From: Streptococcus sp. HMSC072G04
GTDB lineage: Bacteria > Bacillota > Bacilli > Lactobacillales > Streptococcaceae
Length of the DNA stretch: 64,000 bases
Direction: 5' to 3'
Assembly (NCBI RefSeq): GCF_001813295.1
Contig: NZ_KV812002.1
Span: 49,285-113,284, forward strand
In this document: positions 18,020 through 26,150 of the stretch, piece after piece
Numbering within the stretch: position 1 is the stretch's first letter
Layout of the letters: the number at the start of each line of letters is the position of its first letter
The notes under the pieces: generated by a model
The model's input: the letters and a program-made list of their open reading frames with translations, nothing else
What the model was told of the DNA's origin: nothing
Databases searched by the model: none
Position numbers and translations under genes: made by a program

Positions 18020-18919
18020 ATGGATTCTAAACTTATTTCTAATTACTTAAGTTACTGCAAAACGCATAAACGTTTAAGCACACATACAATTCGAGCTTAC
18101 AAAAACGATCTTTTACAATTTTACAATTCAAACTACGATAATGTTGAATCATATATTGAATTTTTAACAAAATCAAATATAAAATCAAACACTCTACGAC
18201 GAAAAATCGCAAGTTTGAAGGTTTTTTACAGCTATTTAAAATTTCAAGGTATAATTGATGAAAATCCTTTTAATCAACTACGATTTCAATTTCGGAAGGA
18301 AAAAATATTACCTAAAACCATTCCTTATGATATTTTAAAAAGTGTCTACTCAGATTCAGAACAAAAAGTTATCTATTCAAAATCTAAATATCAGAAACAA
18401 AAAGCTGAAAGAAATTTACTAATCATTTCCTTATTACTTTCAACTGGCATTCGGATTTCTGAACTTTGTCATATTCATCTTAAAGATATTAATTTTTCAA
18501 ATAGAACACTTCATATTATCGGAAAAGGAAAAAAAGAACGTATCCTCTTTTTAGGAGACCAAACAACCTTTAGTTTATTGAAAAAATATATAAATAAATA
18601 CTGCGTCCGACCTAATGACTATTTATTTACTGGTCAAAATCCTCTTAAAGCACTTTCAGAACAAAGTGTCCGTCTAATTTTAAAGAAGCTGGTTAAGAAA
18701 AACAACTTATCTATAACTATCACGCCACATATGTTTAGACACAGCTTTGCTACAATGCTACTGGATAAAGATGTAGATATTCGTTATATACAGCAAATAC
18801 TTGGACATAGCTCTATTTCTGTAACTCAGATCTATACTCATGTATCTCAATCAAAACAAAAAGAAATACTCACTCTGTGTAATCCCATATCTTCCATTCG
18901 TTCTCGACCACAAAAGTAA
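18020..18919 (+). CDS. Xer-like tyrosine recombinase beside the inverted repeats
   Basis: The 299-residue recombinase has an N-terminal SAM-like core-binding domain (residues 1-85) and a C-terminal catalytic domain. The active-site set is complete: Arg in STGIRISEL, Lys in GKGKKERI, HMFRHSF, LGHSS and the nucleophile Tyr in IYTHVS. It differs from the ICE integrase at 54940 in size and sequence and lacks an arm-binding domain. Similar enzymes next to inverted repeats catalyse site-specific inversion, for example at streptococcal hsdS loci. An AAAGGAG site precedes the ATG. Confidence 0.88.
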   Translation: MDSKLISNYLSYCKTHKRLSTHTIRAYKNDLLQFYNSNYDNVESYIEFLTKSNIKSNTLRRKIASLKVFYSYLKFQGIIDENPFNQLRFQFRKEKILPKTIPYDILKSVYSDSEQKVIYSKSKYQKQKAERNLLIISLLLSTGIRISELCHIHLKDINFSNRTLHIIGKGKKERILFLGDQTTFSLLKKYINKYCVRPNDYLFTGQNPLKALSEQSVRLILKKLVKKNNLSITITPHMFRHSFATMLLDKDVDIRYIQQILGHSSISVTQIYTHVSQSKQKEILTLCNPISSIRSRPQK

Positions 18920-19020
18920 AATAACCATAGCTAAATCAAAGCATTTTGATGATTTCCCTCTAGAAATTTTTACTCTATTTATTTTAAAAGAACAAGTATC
19001 TAATTTCATTATTATCAACA

Positions 19021-19051
19021 AAAGGTAGTTCTATATTTTTGAACTACCTTT
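19021..19051. terminator. Terminator after the recombinase gene
   Basis: A perfect 11-bp stem (AAAGGTAGTTC / GAACTACCTTT) with a 9-base loop. The rest of 18920-19196 shows no gene. Confidence 0.7.
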
Positions 19052-19196
19052 TACATATTATAAATATTTTGTGTCTTCTGTTTTATTTAGATTTTGTGAT
19101 TTTCTCTAGCCAAAGATACACTTTTTTATGAACAATCTTCCAGGAGAACTTTATAAATAATTTCTTATTTTAATTTAGGAAAATAAGAACGATTCT

Positions 19197-19411
19197 TTAC
19201 TTTTTTGCGATTTCTATTCCATAACGATCAATCATTTTAATCATGTACTGAAGATTAGAAATGTTTATCCCAAATTGATAAGAAAGACGTCTAAAGCTCT
19301 CTCCTTGCTTTCTCAATTCATATATTTGAACTTTATCTTCATAAGTTAATTTTATAATAAAATCACCCAAAAAGTTAGATTTTTTCTGTCTAACTTTTAG
19401 GGCGCAGTTCA
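19197..19411 (-). mobile_element. IS3-family remnant: orfA N-terminal fragment with terminal end
   Basis: The minus strand encodes a 50-60-residue fragment with the helix-turn-helix pattern YEDKVQIYELRKQGESF and MIKMIDRYGIEIAKK, then a stop. This is the start of an IS3-family OrfA. The outer end near 19390-19411 contains AAAAGTTAGACAG, shared with the remnant end at 30494-30520. The rest of the IS is missing. Confidence 0.75.
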
Positions 19412-19417
19412 GTTAGT

Positions 19418-19726
19418 TTATTTATCAAATTTTTTAAAAAAATAAAATTTTTTATAATATCTATTTTTATTAAGTGTCAAATCAATATCTTCTTCAACCT
19501 CTTTTACGGTTATATTAATATAACGAGGCAATGATAGAAGTTGTAAATTATAAAATTTTATTCCCCTGCTGTTTAGAACAAGCAAATCTAGTAAATTGCC
19601 TTCTATCCTAATTTCAACTTGAACTTCTCTTGACATTAAATTCTTAATAATCAGAAAATCTTTTTGTTGACTTCTTTTAGAATTTACGTAGACATATTTT
19701 TTTCGTTCAAAAATAATTTTTTTCAA
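19418..19726 (-). CDS. Hypothetical basic protein at the end of the bacteriocin operon
   Basis: This 102-residue protein with no signal peptide or membrane segment is rich in Lys, Arg, Tyr and Phe. It follows the ABC transporter gene by 3 bp and ends next to an IS remnant, which may have removed its natural 3' end. Position suggests an accessory or immunity role in the bacteriocin operon. No family was recognised. Confidence 0.5.
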   Translation of the reverse strand: MKKIIFERKKYVYVNSKRSQQKDFLIIKNLMSREVQVEIRIEGNLLDLLVLNSRGIKFYNLQLLSLPRYINITVKEVEEDIDLTLNKNRYYKKFYFFKKFDK

Positions 19727-19729
19727 ATC

Positions 19730-21313
19730 TTATACCATTTCAATAATATAATCTTTTTTATTAATATAATTTTTTGTGTGGCTAACAATAATCAAAATAG
19801 AATTTTTGAATCTATCTCTAAACATTTTATCAATTTTTCTAGAATTCACCTCATCTATATGAGCATACGGTTCATCTAATATTACAATTTCGGAATCCTC
19901 TTTTAGGTATTCTCTAGCTAATGCTAATCTAGCAATTTGGCCTTTTGAAAGTGTTTTTTCAGTAACTATTAGATTTAATAGATCCTTATTATGAAACTCA
20001 TCAAACAATCCGAATTGTTGAAGCGTATCTACCAGCTCTTCATCTGGTATCTGATGCGAATATGATAGATTATCTCTTATTGTTTTATTTACTAGTATTT
20101 GCTGTTGACTTTGATAATAGGCCAGTTTACTATATAGGGTTTTCCCATTCTTAAAAGTTAAATGAATTTGCCCAGTGTTAAATTTAACTAAACCTAAAAT
20201 AGAATTTAATAACGTTGTTTTACCAATACCAGAACTACCTGTTAATTGGTATACTTCACCTTCATAAAAATTTAGATTACTTATTATTTTTTTATTAAAC
20301 GGATTTAAATAATTAATTATTTCAATTTGAGTATTTTTCCCAAATTTTACAAATACACAATTATTCGAATTCGATTCTAAATCAGAGAATGTATTAAGAT
20401 ATTCTACCATAACCTCTTTGCTTCGCTTTATACTAGTTAGGTCATCTGATATTGCTAATAAAGGAGCTAGTAATTGAGCACAGTACATGATATATAGAGT
20501 AACCGAAGATATCTGTGTCACACCTCTTTTTATATCATTCATAATAATAAATAACAATGATATAGAAATTAAAATAAATAATAATTGGTTACCAATCTGG
20601 CTAAATATACTTATCTTTAAAGTATTTACTGATATTTTAAAAATTTCTTGAATTGATATTTTTAAATCTTTAAATTCTTTATCAATGGTATTGTTAATTT
20701 TTATTAATCCTAACCTTCCAAGGACATCAGAAAGTTGCTGATTTGTTGTTGACAAAAAATTTTGAAATCTGATTTGAATTTTAGATAAGATTTTTCCGGA
20801 TAAAATTGAATAAGTAACTACTACCAATATACCTATGATTATAAATAACGTAATTTTTAAATTTAGATAAAACAATATGATTATACTTAAACTTAATTGA
20901 AGGGTATTTATTATTAAAGTTGGAATCTGTCTCGAAATTAACTCAGAAAAAAAACCGGGATTATATATCACTCTACTTGCCCAAGTAGTAGTTTCAAGAT
21001 TAAATATTTCCGAATTTAAAAGAGATAATACACTTTCTTTTCGTAGAGATAAGATCGTATATTCTCCTATTTTTCCGAGTATATATAAAGAAAAATACAT
21101 AATTGCATTTTGTATTAAAAAAAGTAGTGCAAGAGGAACAATTCTATTATAGTTAAATTCTTTAAAGTTTTGGAATAATAGATTAATCTGAGCTGGCAAT
21201 AATAGTCCTACAATAGCTGAGACTGAAGCTAGTACTACACCTATTCCCCATAGTACTCTTTCTTTAAAACTTATATAAAAATGTATTTTTTTTAATAAAT
21301 CTACGATAGTCAT
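19730..21313 (-). CDS. ABC exporter (fused permease-ATPase) of the twin-peptide operon
   Basis: The 527-residue protein has an N-terminal transmembrane domain with five to six helices. Its C-terminal ATPase has Walker A GSSGIGKTT, signature LSKGQ and Walker B IVILDEP. It lacks a C39 peptidase domain, as expected if the exported peptides have no leader. It lies downstream of the two 30-residue peptide genes on the same strand, separated from them by a terminator-like hairpin that may lower its expression. Confidence 0.82.
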   Translation of the reverse strand: MTIVDLLKKIHFYISFKERVLWGIGVVLASVSAIVGLLLPAQINLLFQNFKEFNYNRIVPLALLFLIQNAIMYFSLYILGKIGEYTILSLRKESVLSLLNSEIFNLETTTWASRVIYNPGFFSELISRQIPTLIINTLQLSLSIIILFYLNLKITLFIIIGILVVVTYSILSGKILSKIQIRFQNFLSTTNQQLSDVLGRLGLIKINNTIDKEFKDLKISIQEIFKISVNTLKISIFSQIGNQLLFILISISLLFIIMNDIKRGVTQISSVTLYIMYCAQLLAPLLAISDDLTSIKRSKEVMVEYLNTFSDLESNSNNCVFVKFGKNTQIEIINYLNPFNKKIISNLNFYEGEVYQLTGSSGIGKTTLLNSILGLVKFNTGQIHLTFKNGKTLYSKLAYYQSQQQILVNKTIRDNLSYSHQIPDEELVDTLQQFGLFDEFHNKDLLNLIVTEKTLSKGQIARLALAREYLKEDSEIVILDEPYAHIDEVNSRKIDKMFRDRFKNSILIIVSHTKNYINKKDYIIEMV

Positions 21314-21357
21314 AGTGTACCTCTAATATATTATGTTAGCTAACATTAAATTAAAAG

Positions 21358-21394
21358 ATAGGTGCACCTTTTTTTATTAGAAAGATGCACCTAT
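21358..21394 (-). terminator. Terminator-like hairpin between peptides and exporter
   Basis: Arms of 9 bp (21358-21366 with 21386-21394) surround an A/T-rich loop. On the minus strand the stem is followed by CTTTTAATTT. It may be a partial terminator that keeps peptide mRNA more abundant than exporter mRNA. Confidence 0.5.
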
Positions 21395-21475
21395 TTTATA
21401 GAAGTTAGTATTTAATGTAAATATCCTATAATCGGGATACGTTTTTAAGATAAATTAGATATGTACTTTCTTCCA

Positions 21476-21568
21476 TTATGATTTCTTTTTACCATTTGAG
21501 TAGTAGGTTACCTGGGTATAAACACCCCAAAACCATTGAGTTGTTAATTTTTTAAATAATCTAATCAT
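21476..21568 (-). CDS. Putative leaderless bacteriocin peptide A, 30 residues
   Basis: A short ORF behind a strong AGGAGGTG site encodes a cationic, aromatic peptide. It starts MIRLFKKLTTQWFWGVY and ends YYSNGKKKS. It has no signal peptide and no double-glycine leader. The near-identical peptide B lies just upstream. Small size, positive charge, Trp-rich centre, tandem copies and neighbouring ABC/CPBP membrane genes match leaderless (class II) bacteriocins. Antimicrobial activity is inferred, not shown. Confidence 0.7.
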   Translation of the reverse strand: MIRLFKKLTTQWFWGVYTQVTYYSNGKKKS

Positions 21569-21603
21569 TTTTCATCACCTCCTCCTAATAAAGCAAAAAA
21601 ATA

Positions 21604-21696
21604 TTACGATTTCTTTCTACCATTTGAATAGTAGGTTACCTGGGTATAAACACCCCAGAACCATTGAGTCGTTAATTTTTTAAATAATTTTAGCAG
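21604..21696 (-). CDS. Putative leaderless bacteriocin peptide B, 30 residues, CTG start
   Basis: This differs from peptide A at three positions (I2L, R3K, K27R) and ends YYSNGRKKS. At the place of the ATG of peptide A it has CTG, 9 bp after a perfect AAAGGAGGTG site, and an in-frame TGA lies just upstream. No ATG, GTG or TTG start is available, so it must use CTG, or be poorly or not translated. Synonymous third-position changes between the copies suggest selection on the protein. Confidence 0.6.
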   Translation of the reverse strand: MLKLFKKLTTQWFWGVYTQVTYYSNGRKKS

Positions 21697-21727
21697 GATT
21701 TTTCACCTCCTTTCAATATATATTTCA

Positions 21728-22144
21728 TCAGAATTGTCCTTGCTTAACTTTTCTAAAAGTTTTGAAAAGAATTGCAATAAATCCACCTAGTAATAATTCT
21801 TGTAAAAAGAATCCAAAATAAGTACCAAATTGTAAATTTCTATTAAATGTAAACACTGAGGTTTCGGATTGAATAGTATTTTGTTCAATAATCGTCATAG
21901 GGGTAACACTAAAAATTGCAAACATCATCAATGCGTGTATAATTCCAAAACTAATCAAGATTAACCAAGTATGTTTATTTTTAACTGCAATATTACCGGA
22001 AATAAAAGCCAATAATATTGACGGAATAATTTGAACAAATAACATAAATTGAAAAATACTAAAATGTTCTAACATGAAAAAACATATTGAAAATTCTACA
22101 ATTAGTAACGCAATAAACACTATTTCTTTGTTTGTAAGTTTCAT
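21728..22144 (-). CDS. Small membrane protein of the bacteriocin operon
   Basis: This 138-residue protein with four predicted membrane helices lies directly upstream of peptide B and 10 bp downstream of the CPBP protease gene. No conserved catalytic motif was seen. Position and topology suggest self-immunity or transport. No family name was recognised. Confidence 0.6.
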   Translation of the reverse strand: MKLTNKEIVFIALLIVEFSICFFMLEHFSIFQFMLFVQIIPSILLAFISGNIAVKNKHTWLILISFGIIHALMMFAIFSVTPMTIIEQNTIQSETSVFTFNRNLQFGTYFGFFLQELLLGGFIAILFKTFRKVKQGQF

Positions 22145-22154
22145 TTTATCTCCT

Positions 22155-22772
22155 TTAAATAAAATCTAATACAATATTCCATAAAGCATGAATTGTTGTT
22201 GAGAGAAGAATATTTCCGGTTTTATCTCTAATGACAAATAAAACAATAGATAGCGGGAGCCTGTATAATAAATTGTCTAATATACTTTCCTCCATATGCC
22301 CTAAATAGCTAAATATTATACCTTGAAGTAAACATATAATAAAAAAATTTCTAAATAATATCTTAAGTATTTCAGGAACCAGCAATCTATAAACGAATTC
22401 TTCTTCCCAGGCAATTAAAAAATTTAATACAATAAATAAAAATATATAAATGGCTGAAATATATTTTTCTGTAAATAGAAATACATATATAGTTATTAAA
22501 ATAACTGAAATAATAAGAATACTGACTTGTTTAAAAGAGAATATTTGCTTGGTTTTAATACGAATTAAACCTGTTTTATTTAGCTCCCACCATAGAAATA
22601 ATGCTGTCATTGCAAATATTATTCGTTCACCGAACATCATTTTTAGCATTCCTGCATTTCCTAATAACAGAGCTACGAGAGCATCTCCTAAAATAAGAGA
22701 TAAGAGTGGAAAAATTGCTGTGGCGATTAATATAACAACAACTTCATGTTTATGTAGATTACAATTCTCCAT
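22155..22772 (-). CDS. CPBP family intramembrane metalloprotease-like protein
   Basis: The 205-residue polytopic membrane protein has the family's motif 1 EEFVYR (AWEEEFVYRLLVPE) and, near the C-terminus, STTIHALWNI with the conserved His. CAAX/bacteriocin-processing (CPBP) proteins next to bacteriocin genes commonly provide immunity. It overlaps the permease gene by one base and is part of the same operon. Confidence 0.82.
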   Translation of the reverse strand: MENCNLHKHEVVVILIATAIFPLLSLILGDALVALLLGNAGMLKMMFGERIIFAMTALFLWWELNKTGLIRIKTKQIFSFKQVSILIISVILITIYVFLFTEKYISAIYIFLFIVLNFLIAWEEEFVYRLLVPEILKILFRNFFIICLLQGIIFSYLGHMEESILDNLLYRLPLSIVLFVIRDKTGNILLSTTIHALWNIVLDFI

Positions 22773-23926
22773 TATTTCAAACCTTCAATAACATTTTTAT
22801 TTGCTGCAACCATTGCAGGAATGATACTAAATACAACTCCAAATACACTAGTTGTAAACAATGTGATTAAAATGTGATTCAAAGTTAATGTCGCAACAAA
22901 ACCACTTATATTCATTAAAATAACAAATATTTCAGCTATTAGGATTCCTGACATACCTCCTATTATGGATAAAAATGTACCCTCTATCATATACGATAGG
23001 TAGATATCAGATTTTTTTGCACCTAGAGCACGACGAATTGCTATTTCCTTACTACGCTCACTTACGGAAGATAACAAAGCATTCATGACTCCAAAACCAG
23101 CAACAAATATTGAAATACTTGAAAGAAATGCAATAAAATTAAGTATAGTGTTAGCTTGAGCTTTAGTTTCTTCATAAACACGTTTGTTATCGATATATGA
23201 ATAAGTTCCTTCACGATGATATGTTCCATGAATATCTAAAATTGACAAAGCTTTATTAATATTCTCTATTTTGTTAGTTGATATCACCAGCTCATCAAAA
23301 TATTCCTTATATCCTAACAGTAAACGCTTCGTATCCTCAGTAACTATTAAAGAAGGTAATCTTTCGTTAACAGCTGATCCATAAAAAATTGACTGAATAG
23401 TGTAATCTTTGCCAGATATATTAATAGTTTTTCCTAAGAAATTCTCAATGTTTCCCTTTCGAGTCAATAACATTAGAGCTTTATCGCTAATAGCAATCCC
23501 GTTATTTAGGTTCTTTATTGATTTCCCTTTTAACAAGGATGGTACATTTAATCCATTTTTATTCAAATCATCTAATGTACGAAAACTGAGATATTGTTTT
23601 GTTTTATTAAAATATGTTTCAGCATACAAACCATAGGAACTAGCAGATAGCCTCACATCTTTCCCGATAGAATTCTCAACTATTCTTTTATCTTCCTTGG
23701 AAAAACCACCTCTAGTCAAGATATTTTTGGGAGTATAAGTTATTGTTACAGAATCTTCCTCAATGTGTAAGTCATCACCTAATGTAGAAGTGGTATAAGA
23801 AGAACTTGACAAAATAACCAGCACCACAAATGTTGCTACGGCAATCGCTAGGGAAGTGAGAATACTCTGTCGTTTATTTCTCAATAACAGTTTTAAAGTA
23901 TCTATCAAAATTTTTTTAAACTTCAT
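22772..23926 (-). CDS. FtsX/MacB-type ABC transporter permease
   Basis: The 384-residue protein has one N-terminal membrane helix, a ~210-residue extracellular domain and three C-terminal helices, the MacB/FtsX layout. The conserved SERSKEIAIRRALGA coupling segment is present. With the ATPase at 23916 it forms a MacB-like transporter, which in bacteriocin loci usually gives self-resistance. It overlaps both neighbours. Confidence 0.87.
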   Translation of the reverse strand: MKFKKILIDTLKLLLRNKRQSILTSLAIAVATFVVLVILSSSSYTTSTLGDDLHIEEDSVTITYTPKNILTRGGFSKEDKRIVENSIGKDVRLSASSYGLYAETYFNKTKQYLSFRTLDDLNKNGLNVPSLLKGKSIKNLNNGIAISDKALMLLTRKGNIENFLGKTINISGKDYTIQSIFYGSAVNERLPSLIVTEDTKRLLLGYKEYFDELVISTNKIENINKALSILDIHGTYHREGTYSYIDNKRVYEETKAQANTILNFIAFLSSISIFVAGFGVMNALLSSVSERSKEIAIRRALGAKKSDIYLSYMIEGTFLSIIGGMSGILIAEIFVILMNISGFVATLTLNHILITLFTTSVFGVVFSIIPAMVAANKNVIEGLK

Positions 23927-24596
23927 TTAATTTCAATCCTTCCAGCGTTAAATGACCGTTTCTCATTTTATACCTAGTTTTACTGCAATTTGCAACAAAC
24001 TCATCATGAGTAACAATGATAATTGTAGTACCAGAATTGTTTAAATTTTGTAGAATTTGTAAAATCTCGTCCCTACTTTCTTCGTCTAATGCTCCTGTAG
24101 GTTCATCTGCTATAAGAAATTTTGGCTTATGAGCAAGAGCTCTGATTAGAGCAACTCGCTGTTTTTGTCCCCCTGATAAATTATTTGGATATTCATTAAG
24201 TTTGTCTACAAGGCCCAAGTCTTCAACTAAACTCTCAATGTATTTTAAATTTGCCTTCTTTTCTGAGTAGAGGAATGATAATAAAATATTTTCTCTAACC
24301 GTGTACTCATCAATTAGATGAAAATGTTGAAATACAAAACCAATATCATTGTTACGGAGTGTAGCATGCTGATCCTCATTTAAACTTTTTATAATTTCTC
24401 CGTTAAGTTTGTACTCTCCGCGAAATTCAGAATCGAGTAATCCTAAAATATTGATTAATGTGGATTTACCAGATCCAGATGGACCCATTATAGATATAAA
24501 ATCTCCTTGTTTAACTATTAAATTTATATTTTTTAAAACACTATTTTTAAATTCTCCTTGATTAAAACTTTTACATATATTTTTTAATTCCAACAT
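23916..24596 (-). CDS. ABC transporter ATPase (LolD/MacB type)
   Basis: The 226-residue ATPase has Walker A GPSGSGKST, signature LSGGQKQRVALIRAL and Walker B FLIADEPTGALDE. The TGALD stretch after Walker B is typical of MacB/LolD-type ATPases. The ATG at 24596 follows GGAG by six bases and is preferred over 24608. It overlaps the permease gene by 11 bp. Confidence 0.9.
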   Translation of the reverse strand: MLELKNICKSFNQGEFKNSVLKNINLIVKQGDFISIMGPSGSGKSTLINILGLLDSEFRGEYKLNGEIIKSLNEDQHATLRNNDIGFVFQHFHLIDEYTVRENILLSFLYSEKKANLKYIESLVEDLGLVDKLNEYPNNLSGGQKQRVALIRALAHKPKFLIADEPTGALDEESRDEILQILQNLNNSGTTIIIVTHDEFVANCSKTRYKMRNGHLTLEGLKLNEV

Positions 24597-24621
24597 AGAA
24601 TACTCCATTTTATCTTATCAA

Positions 24622-24663
24622 TTATATAAAAGTCCAAAAAATTGAAATAACTAGTAATAACAT
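24622..24663 (-). CDS. Very short hydrophobic peptide (13 residues), pheromone-like
   Basis: The ORF MLLLVISIFWTFI has a strong AAAGGAGATAAAAT site and starts 33 bp after a consensus -10. It lies between a ComR-type regulator and the ABC genes. Size, hydrophobicity and the aromatic C-terminus resemble short hydrophobic pheromone precursors sensed by Rgg/ComR regulators. It could also be a leader peptide without signalling role. Confidence 0.45.
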   Translation of the reverse strand: MLLLVISIFWTFI

Positions 24664-24695
24664 ATTTTATCTCCTTTGTTTTTTAATTAACGAAT

Positions 24696-24737
24696 ATTAT
24701 ACTTATAAAAAACATATATAAAAAGGCCAAAAATGTC
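24696..24737 (-). promoter_or_regulatory. Promoter with ComR-box-like site for the bacteriocin operon
   Basis: On the minus strand GACATTTTTGGC (24726-24737) is followed by a T-rich tract and TATAAT (24696-24701). ComR boxes are GACATnnATGTC-like palindromes followed by a T-tract and a -10 box. Here the right half-site is degenerate (TTGGC). Confidence 0.5.
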
Positions 24738-24785
24738 ACTAATTTTAAATAGAATTCTTTATATAAACACATTATTATTAAAAAA

Positions 24786-24823
24786 AATCCCGAATCAGCT
24801 TTAACTTTAGCTAATTCGGGATT
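24786..24823 (-). terminator. Terminator of the ComR-like regulator gene
   Basis: 15-bp arms with one mismatch (24786-24800, 24809-24823) and an 8-base loop, followed by T7 on the minus strand. Confidence 0.85.
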
Positions 24824-24830
24824 TTGCCAT

Positions 24831-24842
24831 GACATTTTTGTC
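24831..24842. promoter_or_regulatory. Second ComR-box-like palindrome
   Basis: GACATTTTTGTC (in the longer palindrome TGACATTTTTGTCA, 24830-24843) differs by one base from the GACATnnATGTC consensus remembered for ComR. It lies between the regulator stop codon and its terminator, an odd place for an operator. Confidence 0.4.
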
Positions 24843-24853
24843 ACTTTCCTTAC

Positions 24854-25774
24854 TCAGTTTTTATTTTTAAAGTAATTTTGAAGATCACTTTGCCATTGTT
24901 TTTCTATCTGTTCTATAAGATAGCTATTATTAATCATTTTTGCAAATATTTTTGCTTCTTGAAAAAAATTTTCGGCCATTTGATAATTTTGTTTTGAAAA
25001 TAGCGCATAGCGCCATTCCCATATACGAATAATAGGTTTTTTCTGATAGTCGTAGGTTTTAGATGTTAAATCATTCAATTCTTGAATAATTTTTTCAAAT
25101 CGAGTATAATCACTCATTTTTTCAAATATTCCAAGTAATAAAAGTAAGGAATCTCTAACAATAAATACATAATCAAGATCGAACTTATCTAATTGTTGTA
25201 AAATATTGTTAGCTATTACTGTACATTTATGTTTTTCTTTCTCATCTAGTATTGTATTGGGATGAACTAATCTTAATAAAAATAATTTTATGATTAAAAG
25301 CTCATTTACTTCGTATTCGGTTTTAAGAAGAATTTGAGTAAAGTAATCTTGTAAAATCATTTCTAAATTACTATCATCATTTTGTAGGCCAAAGTCATCA
25401 TATGCTTGTAAAATATCGATAATGATCCTTTCTTCTTCAGGCAAATCATTGTAATACTCGTCAAAAATCTTATCAAAAATTTTTTCTTTTTCTTTAGCAA
25501 TGTTCTCATCTTCATATGTGGGGGTTCTCATCAAGTAATATTTTAACTGCAAATAATCTTTTTCTAACTCTACGTAATCTGGCATTAATTTAAAATCTTC
25601 TATTCCTAACCGATTCGCAATATATTTCAATTTTGTTAATGTAGGTCTTGACTCACCTTTTTCAATCCTAATTAATTGACGGACACTTAATTCAGATTCA
25701 TCTCCACAGAATTCCTGACGACTTATTTTTTGAGCTAATCGCATCCTTTCAATTCTTTTGCCAAAATCCAGCAA
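24854..25774 (-). CDS. ComR/ScuR-like RRNPP transcriptional regulator
   Basis: The 306-residue protein has an N-terminal helix-turn-helix with ELSVRQLIRIEKGESRPTL (residues 28-46), nearly the ComR signature, and a helical peptide-binding C-terminus. ComR and its paralogues (for example ScuR and SarF of S. salivarius) bind exported peptides and activate competence or bacteriocin genes. It lies upstream of, and in line with, the twin-peptide operon, whose promoter has a ComR-box-like site. It is probably the local activator. Confidence 0.8.
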   Translation of the reverse strand: MLDFGKRIERMRLAQKISRQEFCGDESELSVRQLIRIEKGESRPTLTKLKYIANRLGIEDFKLMPDYVELEKDYLQLKYYLMRTPTYEDENIAKEKEKIFDKIFDEYYNDLPEEERIIIDILQAYDDFGLQNDDSNLEMILQDYFTQILLKTEYEVNELLIIKLFLLRLVHPNTILDEKEKHKCTVIANNILQQLDKFDLDYVFIVRDSLLLLLGIFEKMSDYTRFEKIIQELNDLTSKTYDYQKKPIIRIWEWRYALFSKQNYQMAENFFQEAKIFAKMINNSYLIEQIEKQWQSDLQNYFKNKN

Positions 25775-25860
25775 CTAGTTTTAACCTCCTAAGTTGTTTA
25801 CTTATATTATAGCATTTATTGAATAATATTAAAAAATTTTATTTTATGAATATAGATATG

Positions 25861-25948
25861 GATACTGTCAATAATTTTGTGTGAAAAATCATTCTACGAT
25901 GAAAGTGTTGCTACAACAGTTAGTGAAATTAAAGAAGCGTTAAAATAG
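25861..25948 (+). pseudogene. 3' gene remnant before terminator
   Basis: An open frame without start ends in YDESVATTVSEIKEALK followed by a stop and, ~40 bp on, a terminator-like hairpin (25984-26008). It looks like the C-terminus of a lost gene. Family not recognised. Confidence 0.35.
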
Positions 25949-26006
25949 AAAAAACTAGGTAATCAAAATACTGGTAATAAGAAGGGTTCTACTGAAAGTG
26001 TAGAAC

Positions 26007-26078
26007 TCTTTTTATATTACTTGTTAAATGGTTGTAATTTGGATTTTCTTAAGTTGAACTTGTAAAATAGAAGTGTAT
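26007..26078 (+). repeat. 72-bp direct repeat, copy 1
   Basis: Identical to 36926-36997 over 72 bp. It begins in the T-tract of a terminator hairpin and ends at AAGTGTAT. The two copies bracket the lipoprotein, TprA/PhrA and lanthipeptide segment. Confidence 0.9.
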
Positions 26079-26150
26079 ACATTTTTAATCTATAGTCGTA
26101 GAGATTTAGTAAAACTATAGCCAAATATAGATCTTTTTCTAAAATTTACT

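Noticed and set aside
21476-21696. Peptides as pediocin-like class IIa bacteriocins because of YYSNGKK
   Set aside because: The pediocin box is YGNGV near the N-terminus after a double-Gly leader; here the similar string is C-terminal and there is no leader or Cys pair.
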